Below, in pieces: positions 1-9,023 of a stretch of 64,000 nucleotides of DNA. The translations under genes were made by a program, and so were the position numbers. The notes under the pieces are model-generated. The model was not told the origin of the DNA, did no database searches, and worked only from the letters and a program-made list of their open reading frames with translations. Positions within the stretch are counted from its first letter, which is position 1; each line of letters starts with the position of its first letter. The DNA lies in NCBI RefSeq assembly GCF_014863355.1, contig NZ_JACZEP010000002.1, forward strand, positions 248,001-312,000, given 5' to 3'. The stretch is from Aminobacter carboxidus (lineage in GTDB: Bacteria; Pseudomonadota; Alphaproteobacteria; Rhizobiales; Rhizobiaceae).

Positions 1-1832
1 GCGCCGAGTGCCGATTTCGGCGGCACTGCCTCATGCATGACGCTGATCACCGTCACGCCGGGGCAATTGTCCTTGATCACCTGGTGGAAAGCGATCTTGG
101 CCTCGAGATCGAGTGCCGCGGTCGCTTCGTCGAGGAACAGCAGACCGGGCTGCAAAAGCAGGATACGGGCGGCGACCAGCTTCTGCTTCTGGCCACCCGA
201 CAGAAGCTGGTCCCAGCTCTTGCCCTGGCGGGTTTCGTCGTCGAGATGCTCGATAAAGTCGCCAAGGCCGGCTTTGTGCATGGCGACCGCGACCTTCGCC
301 TCGGAATGGTTGCCGGGATGGTCGGGCAGGCAGACCAACTGCTTGAGTGAGACCTGCGGTAGCTTGACGTCCTGGGTGGCGTAGAACGACCTGATGCCTT
401 CGGGAAAGACAATGGCGCCACGGCCGTATGGCCACAGCCCGTTGATCGCCTTGACCAGCGAGGTCTTGCCGCATCCGGACTGGCCCGACACGAACGTCCA
501 TTCGCCACGGCGGAAGCGCAAATTGGCAACCGTCAGGAATGGGCTGGCCTCGCGGCCCTGATGCATCAATTCGAGATTGCGGACTGTCAGGCCGAACAGG
601 GCGTTCTGGCTGCCATAGCTGAATTCCGACTGGCCGGTGGCGGCATAGAATGCCGGCGGCTTCTGGACATTTTCGATTGCCTTGGCGAGATCGGTGACGC
701 GTTCGCTGTTGGCCCTGAGCGTGGCGATCGCCGGCATCACCTGGATGAACCACGAGCATTGGCTGATCAGAGAATTCACCAGTTCGGCGCCGGTGATGTA
801 GCCCTTCAGATTGATGTTGCCGTGCATGTAGGGAACGAGTCCCGGCCCGTAAGCGACGATGCGCGCGGCGATGAAGCCGTAGATCGATTCAAACGACATG
901 TAGCCGGCATTGACGACGTTGAGGCGCGACCAGGTCTTGTCGATGTCGAGATAGAGCCGGTCATGCATCGAGCGCTGCACGCTCTCGCCATGGGATGCCG
1001 CGACGTGGAAGCTGCGGCGCAGCAGCACCGTCAGTTCGCCGCGGTAGCTGCCTTCGGCCTGCTGCATGCGGATGCTGAGGCGCTCCATCACGCCGCCCAG
1101 TTTCATGGCGATGTAGGTATTGAGCGGCACATAGGCGGCAACGGCGGCAAAGGCCAGGATGACGCTGCCATAAGGGCCGAGGACTTCCAGCCCCGGCACC
1201 ACGGTCGAGGTTTCGAGCAGCTTCTGGCCGACGAAGAACAAAGATGTGGTGACGCCCATCACACCCATGGCGAGCCCGATGGCGCCGCCGGTCATGCCCT
1301 TGATCGAATCCTGGACGCGCTGGTCGATATTGTCGGGCGCCATCCCCGGACCGTCTCCGGAGCCGCCATGGTGCTGGACGTGGAAATGGGTGTGATTGGG
1401 GTCGAGCAAGGCGGCGCTGAAGCGATTGTTCAGCCAGCCGCGCCACTTGCGATGCAAGGTGGTGGAAAAGAGGTGCCGGATGCCGATGAAGCCTGCATCC
1501 TTGATCACGACCAGAACAAGCAAGGTACCAGCACTGGTCAGCAGCGACGCCAGCGGCGCCATGTTGGCCGGATCGTGGAAAAAGGCGATCGAATTGACCA
1601 GTTCGCCTGATGCTTCGGCCATCCACACGCTGGCCTTGCTGGAAAGTGCGGTAAGGAGGGCGATCACCAGCGTCAGCCCCCAGGCTTCCTTCCAGCGATC
1701 CGAGAGCCAGTAGGCCCGCATCAGGCCCCAGAAGCTACGCATCGCCGAAACCGGCGTCAGGGGAGGCGGCCTAGCGGCGCCGCGACGCCATCTGTTCAGC
1801 GATGGATATCGAGGTCTGTCGACCCGAATCAC
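1..1832 (-). CDS. YddA/SbmA-like ABC transporter, fused membrane and ATPase domains (3' end outside window)
   Basis: An ABC exporter-type half transporter with the membrane domain first and the nucleotide-binding domain second. The first ~370 residues contain several hydrophobic helices and resemble the ABC_membrane_2/SbmA-BacA type. The ATPase shows Walker A GQSGCGKTS near residue 450, signature LLSGGQKQKL, Walker B LLFLDEAT and an H-loop VMHE. A histidine-rich stretch (NHTHFHVQHHGG) lies after the first hydrophobic part. The frame stays open to base 1, so the last residues are missing. I chose GTG at 1832 because GGGG lies just upstream; the ATG at 1742 (MRSFWGLM) is an alternative with a poorer ribosome site. 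The family is linked to uptake or export of peptides, vitamins or lipids; the substrate here is unknown. Confidence 0.88.
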   Translation of the reverse strand, partial: MIRVDRPRYPSLNRWRRGAARPPPLTPVSAMRSFWGLMRAYWLSDRWKEAWGLTLVIALLTALSSKASVWMAEASGELVNSIAFFHDPANMAPLASLLTSAGTLLVLVVIKDAGFIGIRHLFSTTLHRKWRGWLNNRFSAALLDPNHTHFHVQHHGGSGDGPGMAPDNIDQRVQDSIKGMTGGAIGLAMGVMGVTTSLFFVGQKLLETSTVVPGLEVLGPYGSVILAFAAVAAYVPLNTYIAMKLGGVMERLSIRMQQAEGSYRGELTVLLRRSFHVAASHGESVQRSMHDRLYLDIDKTWSRLNVVNAGYMSFESIYGFIAARIVAYGPGLVPYMHGNINLKGYITGAELVNSLISQCSWFIQVMPAIATLRANSERVTDLAKAIENVQKPPAFYAATGQSEFSYGSQNALFGLTVRNLELMHQGREASPFLTVANLRFRRGEWTFVSGQSGCGKTSLVKAINGLWPYGRGAIVFPEGIRSFYATQDVKLPQVSLKQLVCLPDHPGNHSEAKVAVAMHKAGLGDFIEHLDDETRQGKSWDQLLSGGQKQKLVAARILLLQPGLLFLDEATAALDLEAKIAFHQVIKDNCPGVTVISVMHEAVPPKSALG

Positions 1833-1924
1833 AGTTTCTTACCCCATGCCCTTTGCCTATCGAAGGGTAACATGAGTTGAGCATTTCACAGTCAACATAT
1901 GGTTACCGGCTAATCAATGCGCCG

Positions 1925-1950
1925 CGAGCGTTGCGTGAGGGCAACGCTCG
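1925..1950. repeat. 10-bp perfect inverted repeat in a divergent promoter region
   Basis: Arms CGAGCGTTGC (1925-1934) and GCAACGCTCG (1941-1950) flank a 6-base loop. It lies in the 214-base gap between the ABC gene (leftward) and the DUF805 gene (rightward). No T-run follows on either strand, so a terminator is unlikely; an operator or leader hairpin is possible. Confidence 0.5.
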
Positions 1951-2046
1951 CCAGCCGGCTCCAATGCCCCGCTTAGGCGGCAACTGGAGCTTGCGGCGCA
2001 AGGGAAGTTGGAACACTGTCTGCCTCGCGATTCACGGGGACGACAG

Positions 2047-2784
2047 ATGCGCGGGGAAGTGCTCCACTACGACCAGACCCAGGGTTTTGGCTTCATTGCC
2101 GGGGCCGATGGCAACCGCTACACCTTCGCCCGCGAGGATCTGAGGGGCTCCACGGTTCCGGGCAAGGGCACTCAGATCGAGTTCCAGCCGAGCGGCAGTC
2201 AGGCGCGCGATGTGTTTGCGATCCACGCGCTGGTCGGCGTGCAGCAGGTGGCTGCGAAGCCCGCGCCGTCCGTGCCGCAATTCGGCCGCCGGGGCTCCGA
2301 CCAGCAAACGCCTTCCTTCAACGGGATGGCCGCGGAAGCGGGGCCGACCTCGACCGGGCTGTGGTCATATTTCTGGCGCGCCATCACCACGAACTATGCG
2401 AGCTTCCGGGCTCGCGCCCGGCGCAAGGAATATTGGGGCTATTATCTGTTCTGGGCGATCTCGGCTGTCGCGCTGGCGGCTGTCGGTTTCGGTATCGACG
2501 GCGCGCTTGGCAGGCTCGATGCCGGCATGGAGGAGCCGATCGCCGGCTTTGCGCTGCCCGGCCTGTTCTTGCTGGCAACGCTGTTGCCCAGCATCGCCGT
2601 CACCATCCGCCGCATTCACGATCTCGGCCTGTCGGGATGGTTCTATCTGTTGATCCTGCTGCCCTATGTCGGCGGCCTGATCATTTTCGTCTTCACCCTG
2701 ATCCCGTCGCAGAAGCACGAGAACAAGTGGGGGCCGGTACCGGTGGGGGTGAGGGTTCCTCCGCCTTACGTGCCTGCCGCTTAG
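2047..2784 (+). CDS. Cold-shock-like domain fused to DUF805 membrane domain
   Basis: The 245-residue protein has two parts. Residues 1-60 look like a cold-shock (OB-fold) domain: the nucleic-acid-binding motif appears as QGFGFI near residue 11, with RYTFAR nearby in place of the second motif. Residues ~110-235 match the DUF805 membrane family (RARRKEYWGYYLFW, then IRRIHDLGLSGWFYL, then a closing NKWGPVP), with about four membrane segments. A variable linker joins them. The start at 2047 is preferred over an upstream ATG at 2008 because GGGGACGACAG precedes it and the cold-shock fold begins there. DUF805 function is not established; an RNA- or DNA-responsive membrane protein is only a guess. 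Confidence 0.85.
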   Translation: MRGEVLHYDQTQGFGFIAGADGNRYTFAREDLRGSTVPGKGTQIEFQPSGSQARDVFAIHALVGVQQVAAKPAPSVPQFGRRGSDQQTPSFNGMAAEAGPTSTGLWSYFWRAITTNYASFRARARRKEYWGYYLFWAISAVALAAVGFGIDGALGRLDAGMEEPIAGFALPGLFLLATLLPSIAVTIRRIHDLGLSGWFYLLILLPYVGGLIIFVFTLIPSQKHENKWGPVPVGVRVPPPYVPAA

Positions 2785-2804
2785 AAATTCCACAAACACA
2801 AAAG

Positions 2805-2831
2805 AAAACGGCGCCGCTTGGGCGCCGTTTT
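2805..2831. terminator. Bidirectional rho-independent terminator
   Basis: An 11-bp stem, AAAACGGCGCC (2805-2815) against GGCGCCGTTTT (2821-2831), with a 5-base loop. It has T-runs on both strands and sits between the convergent DUF805 gene and leuB. Confidence 0.92.
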
Positions 2832-2849
2832 CGCTTCATCGACCTGCTA

Positions 2850-3953
2850 TCAGGCGAAGAACTTCGCGATGATCGCGTCGCCCATTGCGGTGGTGCCGAC
2901 TTCGGTCTTGCCTTCAGACATGATGTCCTTGGTGCGCAGGCCGTCGTCGAGCACTGCGGCAATCGCCGCTTCGAGGCGGTCGGCCTCGGCCACCATGTTG
3001 AACGAATAACGCAGGCACATGGCGAACGACGCGATCATGGCGATCGGATTGGCGATGCCTTGGCCTGCGATATCAGGCGCCGAACCATGCACGGGCTCGT
3101 AGAGCGCCTTGCGCTTGCCGGTCACGCCATCCGGCGCACCGAGCGAGGCCGAAGGCAGCATGCCGAGCGAGCCGGTCAGCATCGCGGCGACGTCCGACAG
3201 CATGTCGCCGAAAAGATTGTCGGTGACGATGACGTCGAACTGCTTGGGCCAGCGCACCAGCTGCATGCCGCCGGCGTCGGCGAGCATGTGGTCGAGCTTG
3301 ACGTCGGCGTATTTGGCCTTGTGGGTGGCGGTCACCACCTCGTTCCACAACACGCCCGACTTCATGACGTTGCGCTTTTCCATCGACGTCACGCGGTTCT
3401 GGCGCGTGCGCGCCAGCTCGAAGGCGACGCCCGAAATGCGTTCGATCTCGAAGGTGTCGTAGACCTGGGTGTCGATGCCGCGCTTCTGGCCGTTGCCGAG
3501 GTCGATGATCTGCTTGGGCTCGCCGAAATAGACGCCGCCGGTCAGTTCGCGCACGATCAGGATGTCGAGGCCTTCGACAACTTCCTGTCGCAGCGAGGAT
3601 GACGAGGCGAGCGCGGGGTAGCAGATCGCCGGACGCAGGTTGGCAAACAGCTCCATGTCCTTGCGCAGGCGCAACAGGCCGGCTTCGGGGCGCACTTCAT
3701 AAGGCACCGCATCCCACTTCGGGCCGCCGACGGCGCCGAACAGGACGGCGTCCGCCGCCATTGCCTTGGCCATGTCCGCATCGGAGATCGCCTGGCCGTG
3801 GGCGTCATAGGCCGAGCCGCCGACGCGGCCTTCCTCGGTGGCGAAGCCGGTGCCGAGTTTCTCGTTCATTGCGGTAATCAGCTTGCGGACCTCGGCCATG
3901 GCCTCGGGGCCGATGCCGTCGCCGGGCAGGAGAAGAAGATTGCGCGTCGCCAT
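2850..3953 (-). CDS. leuB: 3-isopropylmalate dehydrogenase
   Basis: Catalyses NAD-dependent oxidative decarboxylation of 3-isopropylmalate to 2-oxoisocaproate, the third step of leucine synthesis, in the cytosol. The 367-residue protein has the expected family length. It shows the N-terminal [10 protein letters not shown] motif (residues 9-18), the substrate-binding [15 protein letters not shown] region, and the late [19 protein letters not shown] dehydrogenase signature near residue 290. It is leftward and ends at the terminator at 2805-2831. leuD lies about 2.3 kb upstream on the same strand with three unrelated genes between, so the two are probably not one transcript. Confidence 0.97.
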   Translation of the reverse strand: MATRNLLLLPGDGIGPEAMAEVRKLITAMNEKLGTGFATEEGRVGGSAYDAHGQAISDADMAKAMAADAVLFGAVGGPKWDAVPYEVRPEAGLLRLRKDMELFANLRPAICYPALASSSSLRQEVVEGLDILIVRELTGGVYFGEPKQIIDLGNGQKRGIDTQVYDTFEIERISGVAFELARTRQNRVTSMEKRNVMKSGVLWNEVVTATHKAKYADVKLDHMLADAGGMQLVRWPKQFDVIVTDNLFGDMLSDVAAMLTGSLGMLPSASLGAPDGVTGKRKALYEPVHGSAPDIAGQGIANPIAMIASFAMCLRYSFNMVAEADRLEAAIAAVLDDGLRTKDIMSEGKTEVGTTAMGDAIIAKFFA

Positions 3954-4057
3954 GGAAAGCCTTTCCGAAAGATGCGTGAACCGCGGTCTTGCTAACCTCG
4001 GCGGGACGTCGGTGCAAGCGAGAAAGGCGCGGATTTCTTGAATTGTCGGGTGTGCGA

Positions 4058-4861
4058 CTACCCGATCTCCAGCAGCAGGGCGCGGTGGTCGGAGACCTCG
4101 GGCGCGGCCACGACCTCGAAGCGACGCACGCCTACATTATCGCTGACCAGCATGTAGTCGGCGAAGCGGGGCGTCTTGCTGTAGTACGAGGTGCGCGTGT
4201 CGATGAAGCCGCGCGTCGTCACCAGCTCGGTCAACCCGATGTCGCGCAGCGCCGCAAGCATCCTGCTTTCGGGCAACACGTTGAAATCGCCGCATACCAC
4301 CAGCCCGTCGTGCTGGTGCCGTACCCTGTCGATCAGTTCGATCAGCCTTGTGGTCTGGGTGTTGCGGGCGGGCGTGTCACCCTTGCCGTCGAGTTCGCGC
4401 AGGCCATGGAGATGGACGATCAATGTCGTCCGCCGCGTCGCATAGTCGTGCAGCCTGACGGCGTGGGCGTTGCGTGAGCGCGGGTGTTCACCAAAGCCAT
4501 CGGCCGAAAAGGCGCCGTGGATGAAGTCCTGAACCTGCCCGATGACAGGTAGGGAGCGCCTGACGAAAGTGGCCAGTCCCCACTCCGACTGAAACGCGCT
4601 GTCGCCGTGATGGAGCGGCCCTCGCGCGGCGGGACAGAAGAAGGCCTGATGGCCGGGCAGGACCCCGGCCACCTCGGCAAACAGGTTCGCCCGCTGTGGC
4701 AGCTCCGCGCCGCCGTCGCGATAGATCAACCATGGCGACGCCGCGTCGGGTGTGTTGGTCACCTCCTGCAGGCAGAACACATCGGGGTCGGCGCCCTTGA
4801 TGTAGGAAACCAGCTCCTCGCCGAGCCTGCCGCCCCAGCCATTCAGCGAAAGGATGCGCAA
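4058..4861 (-). CDS. Endonuclease/exonuclease/phosphatase-fold protein
   Basis: A 267-residue single-domain member of the EEP superfamily (Mg-dependent phosphodiesterases acting on DNA, RNA, lipids or phosphoinositides). Visible conserved points are LSLNGWGG at the N-terminus, the metal-binding glutamate in CLQEV (~residue 33), the [14 protein letters not shown] loop and the C-terminal catalytic SDHRALLLE. There is no signal peptide. It starts 14 bases after the end of the RidA gene and is probably its operon partner. The substrate cannot be read from sequence. Confidence 0.85.
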   Translation of the reverse strand: MRILSLNGWGGRLGEELVSYIKGADPDVFCLQEVTNTPDAASPWLIYRDGGAELPQRANLFAEVAGVLPGHQAFFCPAARGPLHHGDSAFQSEWGLATFVRRSLPVIGQVQDFIHGAFSADGFGEHPRSRNAHAVRLHDYATRRTTLIVHLHGLRELDGKGDTPARNTQTTRLIELIDRVRHQHDGLVVCGDFNVLPESRMLAALRDIGLTELVTTRGFIDTRTSYYSKTPRFADYMLVSDNVGVRRFEVVAAPEVSDHRALLLEIG

Positions 4862-4875
4862 ACGGTCCCCCTATG

Positions 4876-5256
4876 TCACGCGCGCTTCAGCGCGGTGACC
4901 TCGATCTCGATCTTCATCTCGGGCTTGTTGAGCTGGCAGACGATCATCGTCGCCGCCGGGCGGATGTCGCCGAAGGTCTCGCCGAGGATCGGGAACACCA
5001 GATCCACATAGGCCTGGTCGGTGATGTAGTAGTGCGCGCGCACCACGTCGGCCATTTCGAAGCCGCCGTCGGCAAGCGCCTTGGCGATGGTCGCCAGGCA
5101 ATTGCGGGTCTGCGCCTCGACGCTCTCGGGCATGGTCATGGTGGCGTAGTCGTAGCCGGTTGTGCCTGAGACGAAGCACCAGTCGCCCTGCACCACGGCG
5201 CGCGAGTAGCCGGCGGTCTTTTCGAAGGGCGAACCTGTAGAAATCAGCTTGCGCAT
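4876..5256 (-). CDS. RidA family protein (enamine/imine deaminase type)
   Basis: A 126-residue YjgF/YER057c/UK114 protein. The family hydrolyses reactive enamines and imines from PLP enzymes or acts in ring-cleavage pathways, usually as a trimer. Family features seen: WCFVSGTTGYD, RNCLATIAKALADGG, VVRAHYYITD, and the C-terminal KIEIEVTALKRA. The start at 5256 is fixed by GAGGAAATCCGAC immediately upstream; an in-frame longer reading to 5322 would overlap the preceding gene. It lies 11 bases after the secreted-protein gene and 14 before the EEP gene, so the three look co-transcribed. The arginine of the RidA active site is not confidently located, so deaminase activity is not assured. Confidence 0.87.
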   Translation of the reverse strand: MRKLISTGSPFEKTAGYSRAVVQGDWCFVSGTTGYDYATMTMPESVEAQTRNCLATIAKALADGGFEMADVVRAHYYITDQAYVDLVFPILGETFGDIRPAATMIVCQLNKPEMKIEIEVTALKRA

Positions 5257-5267
5257 GTCGGATTTCC

Positions 5268-6101
5268 TCACTGTTGCGGCGCGAACGCCTTGGTCATCGC
5301 GTCCTTCACCTCCACCGGCCACTCGGCCAGCGCCGGCCAGGTCCGGGGTTCAGACGTTTCGCCCTGCCTGGCAAAGTAGAGCTTCTTGCCCTTGGCATCG
5401 ATGCCAATGAAGGAATCGTTGATGCCGCAGGCATGGGGTACGCAGCCCGTAGCGACGACAATTCCTGAAGCGGTCTTCTCCGGCCCGCCCGATACCGAAA
5501 GGCCGAGCGCAACGGCCTCCATCTGGTCGCCCAGCATGGCGCTTGCCGCTTCGTAGAGCTCGGCGTTGTCAAAGAAGTCGACGGGGTAGACGACCGTTTG
5601 AGCCTTGAGGTCGGCCCATGTCGTACCGGGTTGCGGCGTGAAAGCCAGTTCACCAGCCACGGTCAGACCGTCGTCCAGCGACCATTTGCGGACCGGGGAC
5701 TTGGTGCCGGGAAGCAGGTAGGGCACGAAGTAGAGCGTGTCGCTGGTTGCGGCGGCGGGCGGTGTACCGCATTCACCGTCGCCGACCACCGTAGACTGGA
5801 TGCCGGCGTCAGTTTTCCACGCCAACACCGTCGCCGGGCCGCATGCATTGCCACCGTCGCCGAGGGCAAAGATCGCCACCTTGGTGTTGCTCACCTCGAC
5901 CGTGCGGTCGTGGAAGGCGACATAGTTCCTGGCAATCTCCTTGCCCTCGTAGGCGACGACCTTCTCGCCTTCGGCGTTCTCGACGATGGTGAAGTTGCCG
6001 CCCTCGAACGGGATCGTCTGCGGCTTGCTGTCCTGCGCCAGCGCCGAAGTCGAGATGGTCAACGCCAGCGCGAATGTAGCGAGGAGGGCGTGCGATTTCA
6101 T
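5268..6101 (-). CDS. Secreted protein of unknown function
   Basis: A 277-residue protein I do not recognise by name. It has a clear signal peptide (MKSHALLATFALALTISTSALA, cleavage near residue 22) and a mature part rich in beta-type segments. Four cysteines occur as CG at ~101, CGTP at ~127 and a C-x4-C pair (ATGCVPHACG) near residue 235. The C-terminus has IGIDAKGKKLYFARQ followed by ALAEWPVEVKDA. The ATG at 6101 has CAGGAG nine bases upstream; the longer reading to 6185 lacks one. It leads the small RidA/EEP operon. A periplasmic location is inferred from the signal peptide only. Confidence 0.75.
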   Translation of the reverse strand: MKSHALLATFALALTISTSALAQDSKPQTIPFEGGNFTIVENAEGEKVVAYEGKEIARNYVAFHDRTVEVSNTKVAIFALGDGGNACGPATVLAWKTDAGIQSTVVGDGECGTPPAAATSDTLYFVPYLLPGTKSPVRKWSLDDGLTVAGELAFTPQPGTTWADLKAQTVVYPVDFFDNAELYEAASAMLGDQMEAVALGLSVSGGPEKTASGIVVATGCVPHACGINDSFIGIDAKGKKLYFARQGETSEPRTWPALAEWPVEVKDAMTKAFAPQQ

Positions 6102-6230
6102 GGTCTGCTCCTGGAGATCGGCCTGCGATGTCGCGGAGCGGCTGGCCCTGGCCTGCGCGCGCTCCGAATCCCGAGGCGCGACCATGCCATGGCACAGCTG
6201 GCCTGTCAGCCGGAGCCGATTGTTCCAGCA

Positions 6231-6266
6231 AAAAGCCCCGCCGCGAACGTGTCGGGCGGGGCTTTT
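6231..6266. terminator. Rho-independent terminator after leuD
   Basis: Stem AAAAGCCCCGCC (6231-6242) against GGCGGGGCTTTT (6255-6266), 12-base loop, T-runs on both strands. It lies downstream of leuD, separating it from the secreted-protein operon. Confidence 0.9.
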
Positions 6267-6294
6267 CAGAATGTCGACTGGCCGAATATCGAGA

Positions 6295-6900
6295 TCAGGC
6301 CCAGGGGCGGTTCTCGGCAGCCTTCTTCTCGTAGCTGTCGATCGACTTCGCCTTCTCCATGGTCAGGCCGATGTCGTCGAGGCCGTTGAGCAGGCAATGG
6401 CGGCGGAAATCGTCGAGGTCGAAGGCGACAACACCGCCGTCGGGGCCGCGGATTTCCTTGGCTTCGAGATCGACCGAAACGGTGGCGTTGGCGCCGCGCG
6501 AAGCGTCGTCCATCAGCTTGTCGAGGTCTTCCTGGCTGACGGTGATCGGCAGGATGCCGTTCTTGAAGCAGTTGTTGTAGAAAATGTCGGCGAACGACGT
6601 CGAGATGACGCAGCGGATGCCGAAGTCGAGCAGCGCCCACGGCGCATGCTCACGCGACGAACCGCAGCCGAAATTGTCACCGGCAACGAGGATCTGCGCC
6701 TTGCGATAGGCCGGCTTGTTGAGCACGAATTCGGGGTTTTCCGAACCATCCTCATGGTAGCGCATTTCGGCGAAAAGCCCGGTGCCAAGGCCAGTGCGCT
6801 TGATCGTCTTGAGATAATCCTTGGGGATGATCATGTCGGTGTCGACATTGACGATCGGCAGGGGGGCAGCGACGCCCGTGAGCTTGGTGAATTTTTCCAT
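6295..6900 (-). CDS. leuD: 3-isopropylmalate dehydratase small subunit
   Basis: Small (swivel-domain) subunit of isopropylmalate isomerase, converting 2- to 3-isopropylmalate with the iron-sulfur large subunit LeuC, which is not in this window. The 201-residue length is typical. It starts [15 protein letters not shown] and shows [19 protein letters not shown] and the substrate-loop [17 protein letters not shown], all diagnostic. The ATG at 6900 is chosen because the family begins there; an in-frame extension to 6954 is not conserved. It is followed by the terminator at 6231-6266. Confidence 0.97.
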   Translation of the reverse strand: MEKFTKLTGVAAPLPIVNVDTDMIIPKDYLKTIKRTGLGTGLFAEMRYHEDGSENPEFVLNKPAYRKAQILVAGDNFGCGSSREHAPWALLDFGIRCVISTSFADIFYNNCFKNGILPITVSQEDLDKLMDDASRGANATVSVDLEAKEIRGPDGGVVAFDLDDFRRHCLLNGLDDIGLTMEKAKSIDSYEKKAAENRPWA

Positions 6901-6996
6901 GGCTTTTGCCCGTCTGGCTGTTGCGGGGATTTTGGCTTGCCCCGCTTTACACAAGCTTGGCCGGGAATCAAAGCGTTTCGACGCTGGGGAAGCCGG

Positions 6997-7911
6997 CTAC
7001 TTCGCCGACGTCACGCCATAGACGCGGGCGATGTCGTCGAGCAGCAGGTTGGCAGCGATCGCGCCGCCCGCCGTATTCCACACCGCATCGTCCACGGCGA
7101 CGGCCTTGCCGGCCTTCACCACCGGCAGGCTCTGCCACAGCGGTTCGGACAGCCATTCTTCCGACTGCTTGCTCGCCTTGCCGTTGCCGGTCTCGTAGAC
7201 GAAGTAGAACAGGTGATCGCCGTCGAATTCGGGGATACGTTCTTTGGTGACGTCGTCGGCGAAGCCTGGCTTGTCCTGGATGGCGGGGCGCTGGATGCCG
7301 ATCTGGCTGAAGATCATGCCGGGGAAGGTATCCTTGTAGTAGATGCGGGTCAGGCCCGGCATGAAGCGGATCAACGACACCTTCTCGGCCTTCCTGTCGC
7401 CGAGCGTCTCGCCAAGCTTGGTCGCCTTGTCGTCGAACGCCTTGAGTCGTGCCTCGCCTTCGGCCTTCTTGCCGAGCGCATCGGCATAGAGCGCGAAGTT
7501 CACCTTCCAGTCGCCGCGCAGGCGTTCCGACATGACCGTCGGGGCGATCGCCGAGAGCTGGTCGTAGATCTTTTCCTGGCGCGTCTTGTTGCCGAGGATC
7601 AGGTCCGGCTGCAGGCCGGCGATCAGCTCGAGATTGACTGCCGATTCTTCGCCGACAACCTCGACGCCGTCCATCTTGTCGGCGATGTGTTTGTACCAGG
7701 GCGAGCCGGTCCAGGAGCGCACGGCGCCGACAGGCTTGAAGCCCAGCGACAGCATGGCTTCGGTGCCTTCATTGGTCAGCACCACGATGCGCTGCGGATT
7801 TTCGGGCACGTCGGTCACGCCCATGGCGTGTTTCACTTCGTGGGCGAAGGCTGAACTGGCGGCAAAGGCGGCCATTGCGAGGCCGAGTGCGGCTTTGGCG
7901 AAGAGCTTCAT
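6997..7911 (-). CDS. Iron-siderophore ABC transporter substrate-binding protein
   Basis: Periplasmic ligand-binding protein (304 residues) of the FecB/FhuD class. It has a signal peptide ending near AFA (residue 23), then the fold start PENPQRIVVLTNEGTEAMLSLG, with IAGLQPDLILGNK in the first lobe and the FDGDHLFYF segment in the second. GGAG lies 8 bases before the ATG at 7911 but only 2 before the ATG at 7917, which decides the start. It diverges from the permease/ATPase genes at 8001-10880 across an 89-base gap that contains a candidate iron box. The ligand class (ferric siderophore versus haem or cobalamin) cannot be settled. Confidence 0.9.
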   Translation of the reverse strand: MKLFAKAALGLAMAAFAASSAFAHEVKHAMGVTDVPENPQRIVVLTNEGTEAMLSLGFKPVGAVRSWTGSPWYKHIADKMDGVEVVGEESAVNLELIAGLQPDLILGNKTRQEKIYDQLSAIAPTVMSERLRGDWKVNFALYADALGKKAEGEARLKAFDDKATKLGETLGDRKAEKVSLIRFMPGLTRIYYKDTFPGMIFSQIGIQRPAIQDKPGFADDVTKERIPEFDGDHLFYFVYETGNGKASKQSEEWLSEPLWQSLPVVKAGKAVAVDDAVWNTAGGAIAANLLLDDIARVYGVTSAK

Positions 7912-7970
7912 GTTCATGGCTCCAAACTTGACGGGGACAAGAAGGTTTGGCAAAGGGTCAGAACAAACCC

Positions 7971-7985
7971 TGACTGTCAAGATCA
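7971..7985. promoter_or_regulatory. Candidate RirA iron-responsive (IRO) box
   Basis: TGA (7971-7973), nine bases, TCA (7983-7985) matches the TGA-N9-TCA core reported for RirA-regulated iron genes in Rhizobiales. It lies in the divergent promoter region of the iron importer. A short consensus, so the match is suggestive only. Confidence 0.45.
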
Positions 7986-8000
7986 TATTAAGGCTGCCGC

Positions 8001-9023
8001 GTGCCCCTCGCTTCGTCGAACACGAGCATCCGAGTGCATCAGCGCATCGGTCGGCGCGCGCTGTTCTCAGGGCTGGCGGTGCTGTTGCTCATCCTGATGT
8101 ATCTCAGCCTGGCGATTGGCTATCGCCTCTATTCGCCCGGCGAGATCTGGCGGGCGGTGACCGCCTTCGACGGCAGCGAAGCGCATGTCGTGATCCGTGA
8201 CCTCCGTCTGCCGCGGGCGCTGATGGCGCCGCTCGTTGGCGCAGCACTCGGCATAGCTGGCGTGCTGGTCCAGACGCTCGCGCGCAACCGCATCGCCTCG
8301 CCCGACACGCTCGGCCTCAATGCCGGTGCTGCCTTCGCCGTGGTCATGGCGAGCGGGCTGTTCGGTGTTGCATCCTTGCCCGGGCTGTCGGTGGCGGCGG
8401 CTGCGGGTGCGCTGGCCACCAGCATGCTCGTCTTTGGCCTCGCTGCCGCTGCCGGCGGCATCTCGCCGCTCAGGATCGTGCTTGTCGGTGTCACCTTCGC
8501 TGGCCTGTTCGACAGCTTCGTCAATGTCGTGCTGACGGTCAACGAGACGATGCTCGACCAGTTGCTGTTCTGGCTCGCCGGTTCCTTCGCCGACCGCAAG
8601 CTCAACCTGGCGCTCAATGGCCTGCCCTTCGTGCTGGTCGGCAGCGGCATCGCCTTCTACCTCGCCCGCTCGCTCGACATCCTGCAGACCGACGATGCCA
8701 CGGCGCGCGGGCTCGGCGTGCCGCTTGGCGTCGTGCGTGGGCTGAGCTTCGTTTCGGTGGCACTGCTCAGCGGCGCTTCGGTGGCGATGGCCGGGCCGGT
8801 GCTGTTTGTCGGCCTCGTCGTGCCGCATGCGGCGCGCGCCCTTGTCGGCCTCGAACATCGATTGCAGATCGTCGCCGCAGCCCTTGTCGGTGCCGTCTAC
8901 ACGACGCTGGCCGACATCCTCGCCCGCTTTGTCATCTTCCCACGCGAAGCGCCGGTCGGCGCCGTCACGGCGATCGTCGGCGGCTGCCTGCTTCTCGTCC
9001 TGCTCAGGAGGCGCGCGGCATGA
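8001..9023 (+). CDS. Iron-siderophore ABC transporter permease, first subunit
   Basis: A 340-residue FecCD/BtuC-type permease of the inner membrane. Expected features are the PRALMAPLVGAALGIAGVLVQ region after the first helix, RNRIASPDTLGLNAGAAFAV (the ASPDxLG family motif), about nine to ten hydrophobic helices, and the cytoplasmic coupling loop ATARGLGVPLGVVRGLSF ahead of the late GLVVPHAAR motif. It starts with GTG at 8001. Its last bases overlap the next gene in an ATGA arrangement, so translation is coupled. It should pair with the 9020-10072 subunit as a heterodimer. Confidence 0.93.
   Translation: MPLASSNTSIRVHQRIGRRALFSGLAVLLLILMYLSLAIGYRLYSPGEIWRAVTAFDGSEAHVVIRDLRLPRALMAPLVGAALGIAGVLVQTLARNRIASPDTLGLNAGAAFAVVMASGLFGVASLPGLSVAAAAGALATSMLVFGLAAAAGGISPLRIVLVGVTFAGLFDSFVNVVLTVNETMLDQLLFWLAGSFADRKLNLALNGLPFVLVGSGIAFYLARSLDILQTDDATARGLGVPLGVVRGLSFVSVALLSGASVAMAGPVLFVGLVVPHAARALVGLEHRLQIVAAALVGAVYTTLADILARFVIFPREAPVGAVTAIVGGCLLLVLLRRRAA

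Noticed and set aside
2361-3602. Long rightward open frame over leuB (413 codons)
   Set aside because: Antisense to a clear leuB gene; GC-rich codon bias leaves the opposite strand open. Composition is His/Arg/Gly-rich with no family motif.
5986-7854. 622-codon rightward frame over the secreted protein, leuD and iron-binding genes
   Set aside because: It crosses two terminators and three recognisable leftward genes; purely a GC-bias effect.
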